A stretch of DNA of 6,091 nt. Source: Methanoregulaceae archaeon. GTDB taxonomy: Archaea > Halobacteriota > Methanomicrobia > Methanomicrobiales > Methanospirillaceae. The stretch is from positions 1-6,091 of the forward strand of contig JAJRBP010000306.1 in the NCBI GenBank assembly GCA_028679405.1, read 5' to 3'. The notes under the pieces were generated by a model. The model was given only the letters and a program-made list of their open reading frames with translations, searched no databases and was not told where the DNA came from. Shown in pieces: positions 1 through 5,946 of the stretch; the stretch's first letter is position 1, and every line of letters starts with the position of its first letter. The translations under genes were made by a program, and so were the position numbers.

Positions 1-1
1 A

Positions 2-130
2 CCGGACGAGAAGATCAATACCCTCGCACCCCTCGGCTTAATCGGCCGGCACTCGCTCGTCATCTACCTGGTTCACCAGCCTGTGATCCTCCTGGTCCTG
101 AAGGTTTTTACCGGGGCAGGCCTCTTCTGA
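2..130 (+). CDS. C-terminal end of a membrane acyltransferase-like protein (DUF1624/HGSNAT type), 5' truncated
   Basis: Only the last 42 codons are in the window, in frame 2, ending at TGA 128-130. The translation reads PDEKINTLAPLGLIGRHSL, then VIYLVHQPVILLVLKVF, then TGAGLF. A glycine-arginine-histidine-serine turn followed by a hydrophobic helix carrying YLVHQPV is the usual last transmembrane segment of DUF1624 proteins, which are related to heparan-alpha-glucosaminide N-acetyltransferase. It is also seen, less precisely, in acyltransferase-3 membrane proteins. By family, such proteins are polytopic and move acyl groups across or at the membrane; the substrate cannot be told here. The catalytic part lies outside the window. 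The gene converges on the histidine kinase on the other strand, with 77 bases between the stop codons. A T-rich stretch near 150-165 could end the transcript, but it is weak. Confidence 0.7.
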   Translation, partial: PDEKINTLAPLGLIGRHSLVIYLVHQPVILLVLKVFTGAGLF

Positions 131-207
131 CACGTTCTGTTGCAGGACTGCCGCTTTCCGGTTTCTTTCGTCACTCTCCCCAGGAGTGCATACCTCTTCC
201 GGCCGGT

Positions 208-2034
208 TTACCCGATGACCGGGTATTTCCGCAGGGTGAAGCTGATAACCACTCCCCTGGAATAGTCATCCGGAACCCGGTTCTCCACACGGATCCTTCC
301 GCCGTACCGCTCCACGAGTGTCTTGACGATGTAGAGGCCAAGGCCTTTTCCCGTCCTTTTCGTGGTCCCGCGCTGGAACCGCTCGAATATCAGGGGTTTC
401 ATATCGTCCGGGATCCCCGGGCCGTTGTCTGCGACCGAGACGATCACCTCATCCCCGATCTCCCGGACCGTGCACGAAACGGAGATATCCTTCCCGCCAA
501 ACTTCCTGCAATTGTCGAAGAGGTTTGAAAATACTTCTGATAGGAGGTCATCCGCATACACGGTGAAGGAACATGGAGTATATTCGACAGGCGTATCCCC
601 CGGGAAAAGATGGACCTCGTTCCGGATCACGTAGTCCAGGTCCACGGGTTTGAGCTCAGGCATCCTCTCGTGGATCTTCCGGATCGTCTCGAGGTTCCGC
701 ACGATCTCGCCGCTCTTCCTGACGACATCGATCAGTTTTCCCGTTATCTCCTGCGCCGGGCCTTCAACCATGTCACGGAGGAGTTCGCCGTATCCGAGCG
801 AGGTCATGTTCGCGTTGTTCACATCATGCACCAGGATATCGAGGTAAAGGTTCGCACGCTGGTTCGCCACGGCGAGGTCTTCCGAGAGGGTCAGTTTCCG
901 GATCGTGCACCCCACTTCTTTCCCGATCGACTCGAGGATTACCTTCTCTTCTGGAGAGATCCCCGGACTCCCGCCCTTGAAGAGGTGCATGCTGCCGATT
1001 ACTTCCCTGTCGCAGACGAGGGGTATGACCGCAGAGGGCGAGGACATACCCGACCCTTCTGGGTAGACCGCACTTCCGCCGAGAACTTTGGCGAATGGGT
1101 ACTGCTCCTTCTCGTAGTACGTGGGGACCGTGACGCTTATGGGGATGCGGAGATGGAACTGCAGTTCGATCAGATTCCTGTGAGGATTGACCAGGTATAC
1201 CATTCCGGAGGAGAACCCGAGAAGATCGCACACTTTCGTGAGCGAATCCTCTATCAGGTTCGGGACCGTACGGGCACCGCTCATCATGCTGATCACCTGG
1301 TTGATCACGGAGAGTTCCCGGTTCCGCCGAAAGATCTCCTCTTCCGATCTCTTTCTGGCGGTGATATCCATGGCGATGCATACGATCTGCCCGCCGGGGA
1401 TCCTGGCGGCAGAGAGAAGTACCTGGGTACTGCCGCCGACCCGCTTCACGAGGCTGCTCTCATAATCGGAGGCAACACCGTCATCATTGAGCTTGTGGAG
1501 CCATTCCTCGATCTCGTCCTTATCGGCGACCCGGAGGAACGAGCTGCCTTCCAGGACACCAGGTGGATATCCTGTGATCTCCCTGCCCCTCCTGTTTACC
1601 TCAAGGATCCGGAGCTCCGAATCGCCGGAGAGCAGGAATACCGCCGCTTCGGAGTGGTCGAAGATGGCATGGTACTTCGCTTCCTGGTCTTTGAGACCTC
1701 CCGACAGGGACGAGACTACCACGGCGGTCGCAACAAGCACGTAAAAACTCGCGGTCGCAGTCGCATAAGTGAGGAGCGGGAGGTCCGGTTTGATGAAAAG
1801 ATACACGAGGACGAGCTGGATGAGACCGAGTCCAAGTGCAAAGATCACCCCGCGTCGCGGATACCAGGATGCTGCGATGATGATCGGGATGTAAAAGAAG
1901 AACGGGGTGATGATAAGCATCCCGAGGACTGCGCCAAAAACTGTCATTACAAATGCGCAGGCAGTGACAACCGCGAGTATGAGGAGCCTTGTCCCGGAAC
2001 GTTCGGTTATCCGGATGAATGATGTGGTTGTCAT
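208..2034 (-). CDS. membrane-bound sensor histidine kinase (4 TM - PAS - GAF - HisKA-like - HATPase)
   Basis: A 608-residue sensor kinase. Four hydrophobic segments (about 16-36, 37-57, 62-82, 90-110) anchor the N-terminus with almost no extracellular loop. A PAS domain follows at about 118-228, ending in the usual DITARKRSEEE junction, then a GAF domain at about 240-382. The phosphoacceptor is probably H403 in LDILVHDVNNANMTSLGYG. This departs from the usual HE-L-R-T-P form but keeps an acidic residue after His and Asn at +4, the DxxN pattern linked to phosphatase activity in HisKA kinases. The ATPase domain is complete: N-box N504/N508, G1 DNGPGIP at 536-542, F-box F550-ERF553 and G2 GKGLGLYIV at 562-570. 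By family it autophosphorylates H403 in response to a membrane or cytoplasmic signal and passes the phosphate to a receiver aspartate. The ligand is unknown. The regulator just upstream at 2209-3561 is a plausible partner. The start at 2034 leaves a short tail before TM1; its ribosome binding site is weak (AGGATG, 9 bases away). The gene ends at 208 with TAA. Confidence 0.93.
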   Translation of the reverse strand: MTTTSFIRITERSGTRLLILAVVTACAFVMTVFGAVLGMLIITPFFFYIPIIIAASWYPRRGVIFALGLGLIQLVLVYLFIKPDLPLLTYATATASFYVLVATAVVVSSLSGGLKDQEAKYHAIFDHSEAAVFLLSGDSELRILEVNRRGREITGYPPGVLEGSSFLRVADKDEIEEWLHKLNDDGVASDYESSLVKRVGGSTQVLLSAARIPGGQIVCIAMDITARKRSEEEIFRRNRELSVINQVISMMSGARTVPNLIEDSLTKVCDLLGFSSGMVYLVNPHRNLIELQFHLRIPISVTVPTYYEKEQYPFAKVLGGSAVYPEGSGMSSPSAVIPLVCDREVIGSMHLFKGGSPGISPEEKVILESIGKEVGCTIRKLTLSEDLAVANQRANLYLDILVHDVNNANMTSLGYGELLRDMVEGPAQEITGKLIDVVRKSGEIVRNLETIRKIHERMPELKPVDLDYVIRNEVHLFPGDTPVEYTPCSFTVYADDLLSEVFSNLFDNCRKFGGKDISVSCTVREIGDEVIVSVADNGPGIPDDMKPLIFERFQRGTTKRTGKGLGLYIVKTLVERYGGRIRVENRVPDDYSRGVVISFTLRKYPVIG

Positions 2035-2090
2035 GATCTGTTCATCCTGTCAGCCCGGCGGAAAGCAAAAATGTGCCCAGCTGAGTATTC

Positions 2091-2103
2091 TGACGGAACG
2101 TCA
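2091..2103. repeat. short palindrome TGACG-GAA-CGTCA in the kinase leader
   Basis: Two perfect 5-base arms separated by three bases. It lies between the predicted kinase TATA element (2135-2148) and the start codon at 2034, about 10-20 bases after the expected transcription start. It could be an operator half-site pair or a small RNA hairpin. A 13-base palindrome of this quality can also occur by chance. Confidence 0.3.
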
Positions 2104-2134
2104 CCGGTTTATTGATGAGAATAGCGAATTCACT

Positions 2135-2148
2135 CCTTAAAAACTTAT
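2135..2148 (-). promoter_or_regulatory. candidate TATA element for the histidine kinase
   Basis: On the minus strand the sequence reads GATAAGTTTTTAAGG, an AT-rich box after a purine-rich stretch, about 100 bases before the kinase ATG. Archaeal transcription usually starts about 25 bases after such a box, here near 2113, which would give a leader of about 80 bases. The same T-run lies about 65 bases after the stop codon of the response regulator at 2209, so it could instead, or also, terminate that transcript. Without expression data the two readings cannot be separated. Confidence 0.35.
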
Positions 2149-2208
2149 CTCTCCTGAACTGCGGTGGATCGTGCTGAATGCAGATTATTCATGATTCGGC
2201 CTGTTCCT

Positions 2209-3561
2209 TCAGGTCTTCATCTTGTTATCGCCGCGCCTGATGAGGAGCTGGGCATGGTCGAAACACCGCTTCGCCTCCTCGTATCGTCCCATCTCCTTCA
2301 GGCATACACCACGGTAGTTCCAGGCATAGACATGGTAGGGGTTCATCTCGATTACCTTGTCGAAACACCGTATCGCCGTTTCATACATATGGAGATCACC
2401 GCTTGCCTTCCCGATCTTCTCGAGGGCCTCACCCTTGTTGTAGTAGACCTCTTCATCGTGCGGATTGGCAGCGATCACCTTGTCGAATGACTGGATCGCC
2501 TCTTCGAACCGCCCGAGTTCCTTGAGGCAGATCCCCCTTCCGTTCAGTGCGCCGACATGGTTCGGCTCGGTCTCGAGGATGCGGTCGAAGAACTGGATCG
2601 CCTCTGAGAACTTCCCGTGCCGGTAGTAAAGTTCGACACCGCGTTTGTACCAGGCTTCGGTCGACTTTCCGAAGAGCTTGTCGAAGAGACCGGGAGAGAA
2701 CTCCGCCTGTCTGGTCCCCTTGTCCTTTCCCTCCTTTTCCTGCCGCTGGGCGCGATCCAGGCGCCTGAACTCCGTGATATCACGGACGGATTCGATCGCT
2801 CCGATCATCGTGCCTTTCGTATCGTAGAGCGGAGTCGCCTTGGCCCAGAGGATGACCTCCTTCCCCTTCGGCCGGGCTGCATCGATCTCCGCGATGAGGA
2901 CATTTCCCTCTTTTTTCAGGAGCGAGTAATACTTCCGCTTGATCTCGTCGCTTGACTCGAAGATCAGGTCGATCAGGGTCGGTCGCCGGATACCGTAGAA
3001 CGGTATCGAATATTCATGGTCGCCTTTCCCCACGATCTCCGACGCCTTTACCCCGGTCATCTCTTCTATCGCACTGTTCCATGAGATCACCTTGCCTGTG
3101 CGGTCAATAGCGAAGGTCGCATCCGGAAGGAAATTGATGATATCGGTCATGATCTTCTCGGACGTCTGGAGGGACGCTTCCACGTTCTTCCGCTGGACCG
3201 CCTGCTGGATCATGTGGACGAGCTCGGTGAACTGCGACTTTGGGTCCCCGCCCTTCTGGAGGTAGAAATCAGCCCCGTTGTTCAGGGCTTCTATTACCAC
3301 GTGCTCGCGACCCTTGCCGGTGAATATTATGAAGGGAGTATCGTTCCCCTCTGCCCGGAGGATCTTCAGGAGGACAAGCCCGTCCATCATCGGCATCTCG
3401 AAGTCTGCAACGATGACGTCGAAGGTCTGGCTCTTGAGAACCCCGAGCGCTTCGAGAGCGGACCTGGAGGTCTGGACCTTCACCTCGCCCGATCGTTCGA
3501 GGAAGGTCCTTGTGATCTCAAGGAGGGCCGGTTCATCATCCACAAGAAGGACGGAGGTCAT
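2209..3561 (-). CDS. response regulator with PAS and TPR output (REC - PAS - 4 TPR)
   Basis: A 450-residue protein starting MTSVLLVDDEP. The receiver domain (about 1-120) has every active-site residue: D8/D9 for magnesium, phosphoacceptor D53 in IVADFEMP, T81 in FTGKG and K103 in LQKGG. A PAS domain covers about 139-262 (NFLPDATFAIDRTGKVISWN ... SVRDITEF). A charged linker (266-300) leads to four tetratricopeptide repeats: about 304-337, 338-371, 372-411 (with a 6-7 residue insertion around KASGDLH) and 412-441. No DNA-binding, kinase, GGDEF or phosphatase domain is present, so phosphorylation probably acts through TPR-mediated binding to another protein (inference). It is soluble and cytoplasmic. 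It lies 174 bases upstream of the kinase in the same direction, and that kinase may phosphorylate it. The frame stays open to an ATG at 3654, but that start is rejected: the extra 31 residues look non-domain, and a TATA element lies inside the extension. Confidence 0.92.
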   Translation of the reverse strand: MTSVLLVDDEPALLEITRTFLERSGEVKVQTSRSALEALGVLKSQTFDVIVADFEMPMMDGLVLLKILRAEGNDTPFIIFTGKGREHVVIEALNNGADFYLQKGGDPKSQFTELVHMIQQAVQRKNVEASLQTSEKIMTDIINFLPDATFAIDRTGKVISWNSAIEEMTGVKASEIVGKGDHEYSIPFYGIRRPTLIDLIFESSDEIKRKYYSLLKKEGNVLIAEIDAARPKGKEVILWAKATPLYDTKGTMIGAIESVRDITEFRRLDRAQRQEKEGKDKGTRQAEFSPGLFDKLFGKSTEAWYKRGVELYYRHGKFSEAIQFFDRILETEPNHVGALNGRGICLKELGRFEEAIQSFDKVIAANPHDEEVYYNKGEALEKIGKASGDLHMYETAIRCFDKVIEMNPYHVYAWNYRGVCLKEMGRYEEAKRCFDHAQLLIRRGDNKMKT

Positions 3562-3579
3562 GGTCTGGTTCCTTTCCGC

Positions 3580-3589
3580 GTATAATAAG
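3580..3589 (-). promoter_or_regulatory. TATA element for the REC-PAS-TPR regulator, predicted leaderless
   Basis: The minus strand reads CCAAAATCTTATTATACGCGG, in which an AAAA stretch (BRE-like) precedes CTTATTATAC. It resembles the box ahead of adenine deaminase (GAAAACTTTTTATATC). The centre is about 24-26 bases upstream of the ATG at 3561, which is the usual TATA-to-start-site distance in archaea. Transcription should therefore begin at or within a few bases of the start codon, giving a leaderless mRNA. A second, weaker candidate (CGTATAAGAAGG) lies at about 3603-3614. Confidence 0.5.
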
Positions 3590-3663
3590 ATTTTGGCCCG
3601 TCCCTTCTTATACGTATTCCTGTTCCCGGCAGCCGCTCCGCTGACGACCGACATGATTATCCA

Positions 3664-3732
3664 GGAAAAATTTCCTTTGACCGGACATTCCGGTCGAAAA
3701 ATGTCTCATGAGTCCAAGAAATGAGCGAAAAA
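3664..3732 (-). terminator. candidate oligo-T termination region downstream of adenine deaminase
   Basis: Three runs of five T on the minus strand, at 3732-3728, 3701-3697 and 3670-3666, lie 150-215 bases after the deaminase stop at 3881. A 7-bp hairpin (3679-3695) sits between the second and third. Archaeal RNA polymerase stops at oligo-U tracts, often several in a row, so this is a reasonable terminator. The distance from the stop codon is rather long, which lowers confidence. Confidence 0.4.
3679..3695. repeat. perfect 7-3-7 inverted repeat GACCGGA-CAT-TCCGGTC
   Basis: The two arms are exact reverse complements around a three-base centre. It lies about 90 bases upstream of the regulator's TATA box and 26 bases before the ATG of the doubtful plus-strand ORF at 3721. 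It could be a transcription-factor site for a dimer, or the stem of a terminator for the adenine deaminase transcript. The inner CCGGA/TCCGG arms recur in the adenine deaminase leader (5747-5759), but the spacing differs. Confidence 0.45.
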
Positions 3733-3996
3733 GTTATTACTCGACAGGGCGACACTGAATTGCTGATTCCGGCAGGATGGCCTGGAAGTCTCCCTACGAT
3801 TGCTGATACTCTAGGAACGAACATAGAGCTGATACTCGTCGGCATCCGGGGGTCCATAGGAATATCCCGCCGGTTCAGACTTATTCCTGCAACCGGTTCC
3901 TTTTCGTCCGTGGTTTTTCCGGATGAATCCCGCCCTGTGTTGCACACAGGGGAATGTCTGCAAATCGTTGTGCATCGAATGGCCCGCGTTCGGTAA
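3721..3996 (+). CDS. doubtful small ORF, possibly a beta-grasp-like protein
   Basis: A 91-codon ORF starting ATG at 3721 in a stretch that otherwise lacks a gene. The translation is evenly hydrophobic and looks more protein-like than the opposite-strand frame. It reads GDTELLIPAGWPGSLPTIA, then DTLGTNIELILVGIRGSIG, and near the end VLHTGECLQIVVH. The order of a strand, a helix, a strand with VGIRGSI, and a late TGE-x-LQIVV strand loosely resembles ThiS/MoaD beta-grasp sulfur carriers. However, the C-terminal GG they need is missing and there is an insertion of about 25 residues. This family guess is weak. There is no clear ribosome binding site, third-position GC is about 50%, lower than in the neighbours, and the last 116 bases overlap the 3' end of adenine deaminase on the other strand. 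It may be noncoding spacer that happens to stay open. Confidence 0.28.
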   Translation: MSEKVITRQGDTELLIPAGWPGSLPTIADTLGTNIELILVGIRGSIGISRRFRLIPATGSFSSVVFPDESRPVLHTGECLQIVVHRMARVR

Positions 3997-5599
3997 CCCG
4001 GAGTTCTGGGATCACCGTCAGGGCAAGGAAGGTAAGGTACATGAACGGATTTTCAATACCGCCGAAGGTATCGGTATGCTCTTTCAGCCTTTCCATTCCT
4101 GCGACAACCTTCTCCCACGGCTCGTCCGACATCAGCCCTGCATACCTCAGGGGAAGGGTGGTCACCCGTTTCCCGCTCACCGCGACCAGGGCTCCGCGGT
4201 GCCTGATCACTCCACCGATCGCACCCATGATGTCCTTGTCATGAACCCCGGCGGCAATGATGTTATGCGAGTCGTGCGAGATACTGCATGCGATCGCACC
4301 GTCACGGAATCCGAACCCGTTCACAAGCCCTGCTCCGCATGGCGTTTCCCTGTACCGGCTGCAGACGACGACCTTCAGGACGTCACGCGAAAGATCAGGG
4401 ATCCGATCGAGCGCCAGGCTGATCAGGAGGTCCCTTGTCAGGATCTGGCCGGGGACGAGTCCGATGACATGTACGAGGCCCTCCCCGGAGAGCCTGATGG
4501 TGTTGTCTTCAGGGATCGACCGCCTGAACGTGTAGGCAGGTCCGGCGGGCACCGGAACCGGCCATGCTTCGGTCGGGCGTCCGCGTTTGTACGTTGCCTC
4601 TATCCCGAATTCCCGGTTGACGATGCAAAAATCGGCAAGCATCCCGGGCGCAATGGCACCCCGGTCATGGAGTCCGAACCGTTGTGCGGGGGAGAGGGTC
4701 GCCATGCGGAACGCAAGCTCTGGTTCGATCCCCGCCGCGATCGCCACCCGTATGCAGTCGTCGATATGCCCTTTCGAGGCGAGCATGTCTGCGTGCCTGT
4801 CGTCCGTGGCGAAGGCGCAGCGGCATGCGTCCGCCGCCGTCACAACCTTGGCGAGTTCACGCACATTCCTCTCGGTTGAGCCCTCCCGGATGAAGAGGAA
4901 CATGCCCCGGCGAAGCTTCTCCCCCGCTTCCCGGGCATTCGTGCACTCATGGTCAGACTGCATCCCTGCAAGGATGTATGCATTCAGGGGGGGCCCGGAG
5001 AGGAGAGGCGCATGACCGTCGATCCGGGTCGTAAGGCCGAGTTTCGCCCAGACCCCTGGATCCCCCGCAAGAACGCCGGGGACGTTCATCATCTCTCCAA
5101 GGCCGATGACGCCTTCGCGGCCGATATAGGAGGAGAGGTCGTCAGCGCGGATCTCTGCGCCTCCTTTGTCGAGGGGAGTTGCCGGGACACATGAAGGAAG
5201 CATAAGAAAGATATCGACAGGAAGGCCCTGGCTGGAATCGAGTATCCAGTCGATCCCCCCGGTGCCGCAGACGTTGGCGATCTCGTGCGGGTCGGCAATC
5301 ACGGTGGTCGTCCCCCGGGACGAGACCAGGCGGGCGTATTCGGCAGGCCCGAGCAGCGAGCTCTCTATGTGGACGTGTGCATCGATCAGGCCAGGAACTA
5401 TCCTCTTTCCCGAAAGGTCATGACTCTCCCGCCCGCGGTACTGTCCGAGGCCGACCACGTACCCGCCGCTCACTGCAAAACCAATCTGCTCCCACTCGCA
5501 CGTGAACGGGTTGAAAACCTCGGCTCCGGAGAAGAAATGGTCTGCAGGCTCGTCCCCGAGGGCAGCAGGAAGAAGTGCCCGGCGATCCGGTCCGCTCAT
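3881..5599 (-). CDS. ade: adenine deaminase
   Basis: A 572-residue adenine deaminase of the Ade (COG1001, amidohydrolase superfamily) type. It hydrolyses adenine to hypoxanthine and ammonia in cytoplasmic purine salvage, using a dinuclear metal centre (family knowledge). Family signatures appear in order: PGLIDAHVHIESS (H75, H77, E79), ADPHEIANV (D103, H105, E106), GLGEMMNVPGVL (E169), DGHAPLLSGPPLNAY (H196), SDHECT (H217, E218), ATDDRHADML (D266, D267), KGHIDDCIRVAI, then the C-terminal domain with HDSHNI (442-447) and YAGLMSDEP (486-494). The length matches the family, which normally ends near VIPELRVTERG...FADIPL; about 21 mostly polar, basic residues (552-572) follow. The start at 5599 is supported by AAGGAG six bases upstream. 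The promoter is probably at 5844-5861, giving a leader of about 220 bases. The gene stands alone, with no purine-pathway neighbour visible. Confidence 0.97.
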   Translation of the reverse strand: MSGPDRRALLPAALGDEPADHFFSGAEVFNPFTCEWEQIGFAVSGGYVVGLGQYRGRESHDLSGKRIVPGLIDAHVHIESSLLGPAEYARLVSSRGTTTVIADPHEIANVCGTGGIDWILDSSQGLPVDIFLMLPSCVPATPLDKGGAEIRADDLSSYIGREGVIGLGEMMNVPGVLAGDPGVWAKLGLTTRIDGHAPLLSGPPLNAYILAGMQSDHECTNAREAGEKLRRGMFLFIREGSTERNVRELAKVVTAADACRCAFATDDRHADMLASKGHIDDCIRVAIAAGIEPELAFRMATLSPAQRFGLHDRGAIAPGMLADFCIVNREFGIEATYKRGRPTEAWPVPVPAGPAYTFRRSIPEDNTIRLSGEGLVHVIGLVPGQILTRDLLISLALDRIPDLSRDVLKVVVCSRYRETPCGAGLVNGFGFRDGAIACSISHDSHNIIAAGVHDKDIMGAIGGVIRHRGALVAVSGKRVTTLPLRYAGLMSDEPWEKVVAGMERLKEHTDTFGGIENPFMYLTFLALTVIPELRVTERGPFDAQRFADIPLCATQGGIHPEKPRTKRNRLQE

Positions 5600-5605
5600 G
5601 CAGGA

Positions 5606-5611
5606 CTCCTT
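5606..5611 (-). promoter_or_regulatory. ribosome binding site of adenine deaminase
   Basis: AAGGAG on the minus strand, six bases before the ATG at 5599. It fixes the start of the deaminase. The hairpin at 5633-5667 ends 22 bases upstream of it. Confidence 0.7.
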
Positions 5612-5632
5612 GGGGCGATCATCGTACAGACT

Positions 5633-5667
5633 GGTCCGGAGAGATCAGCACCCGCTTCTGCCGGACC
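5633..5667 (-). repeat. 7-bp inverted repeat in the ade leader, close to the RBS
   Basis: On the minus strand GGTCCGG (5667-5661) and CCGGACC (5639-5633) are perfect complements around a 21-base loop. In the predicted mRNA this is a GC-rich stem 22 bases before the ribosome binding site and just after the stop of the 39-codon ORF at 5673. A second copy of GGTCCGG (5755-5749) could pair with the same CCGGACC, so two mutually exclusive folds are possible. Confidence 0.4.
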
Positions 5668-5672
5668 TGAGT

Positions 5673-5792
5673 TCACCGGGAAAAACCGGTATGGCGATTC
5701 ATACTTCCCCGCCCGGGTCTGAGGCCAGGAGTGCGGTTCAAAAGGTGTCCGGACCGGACGTTCCCGGAAGAGTGCCATCTGATGAAGGTCAT
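5673..5792 (-). CDS. possible 39-codon leader ORF upstream of ade
   Basis: ATG at 5792 is preceded by GGAGG (5802-5798) at a five-base spacing, and lies about 30 bases after the transcription start expected from the TATA element at 5844-5861. The product begins MTFIRWHSSGNVRSG and ends MNRHTGFSR. It is arginine-rich and matches no family I recognise. The frame continues upstream to an ATG at 5876, but that would lie before the promoter. The stop at 5673 is 74 bases before the ade start. It may be a translated leader peptide affecting ade expression, a small basic protein, or a chance ORF; the position and ribosome binding site favour translation, but the composition does not prove it. Confidence 0.35.
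   Translation of the reverse strand: MTFIRWHSSGNVRSGHLLNRTPGLRPGRGSMNRHTGFSR
5675..5690 (-). repeat. small inverted repeat overlapping the end of the leader ORF
   Basis: On the minus strand ACCGG-TTTTTC-CCGGT forms a 5-bp stem with a six-base loop. The 3' arm reaches the first base of the TGA of the 39-codon ORF. A ribosome on that stop would open it. It is short and could be incidental. Confidence 0.3.
5747..5759. repeat. palindrome GTCCGG-A-CCGGAC inside the leader ORF
   Basis: Six-base arms around a single central base, within the proposed leader ORF. On the minus strand it holds GGTCCGG, identical to the 5' arm of the hairpin at 5633-5667. It may be a protein-binding site or part of an alternative RNA fold. 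Confidence 0.35.
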
Positions 5793-5843
5793 GAGAGCCT
5801 CCATTAAAAGCGTATTGGAATATCCATGATGAAGGGTCATTGC

Positions 5844-5861
5844 GATATAAAAAGTTTTCCC
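5844..5861 (-). promoter_or_regulatory. BRE/TATA promoter for adenine deaminase
   Basis: The minus strand reads GGGAAAACTTTTTATATCG, a purine-rich BRE-like stretch followed by a strong methanogen-type TATA box. Transcription should begin about 25 bases on, near 5820. The GGAGG of the 39-codon ORF comes 20 bases later and the ade ATG about 220 bases later. No better TATA element is visible between here and 5599. Confidence 0.6.
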
Positions 5862-5946
5862 GGCCGCCTGGTCCACCGATCCCGGGTGAAGTAATTCCGC
5901 CTGTATATTTTTTATCCTGAAGTATTTTGGAATCCTGATGAATATT

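Larger units (their letters stand above)
3562..3880. other. 319-base gap between the regulator and adenine deaminase
   Basis: No confident gene lies here. It holds the regulator's promoter near 3580-3589, the 7-3-7 inverted repeat, three oligo-T tracts on the minus strand and most of the doubtful plus-strand ORF. Its base composition is more AT-rich than the genes on either side. Confidence 0.6.

Noticed and set aside
610..2022. Long 470-codon plus-strand frame
   Set aside because: It is the antisense shadow of the histidine kinase. The product is rich in D, R, E, H and P without domain order, while the minus strand has complete PAS, GAF and HATPase motifs.
3562..3654. 31-residue N-terminal extension of the response regulator
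   Set aside because: The receiver fold begins at MTSVLLVDDEP, and the predicted TATA box lies inside the extension.
3701..3724. Seven-codon mini-ORF (MSHESKK) whose TGA overlaps the ATG at 3721
   Set aside because: Too short to judge, no ribosome binding site, and the downstream ORF is itself doubtful.
3657..3947. 96-codon minus-strand frame
   Set aside because: Overlaps the end of ade in another frame and then the oligo-T tracts. The composition is poor and there is no ribosome binding site.
3923..4879. 318-codon plus-strand frame
   Set aside because: Antisense to adenine deaminase, whose conserved metal-site motifs cover the same bases. The composition is not protein-like.
5502..5807. 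101-codon plus-strand frame
   Set aside because: Covers the start of ade and its leader on the wrong strand; the product is Ser/Arg/Pro-rich without structure.
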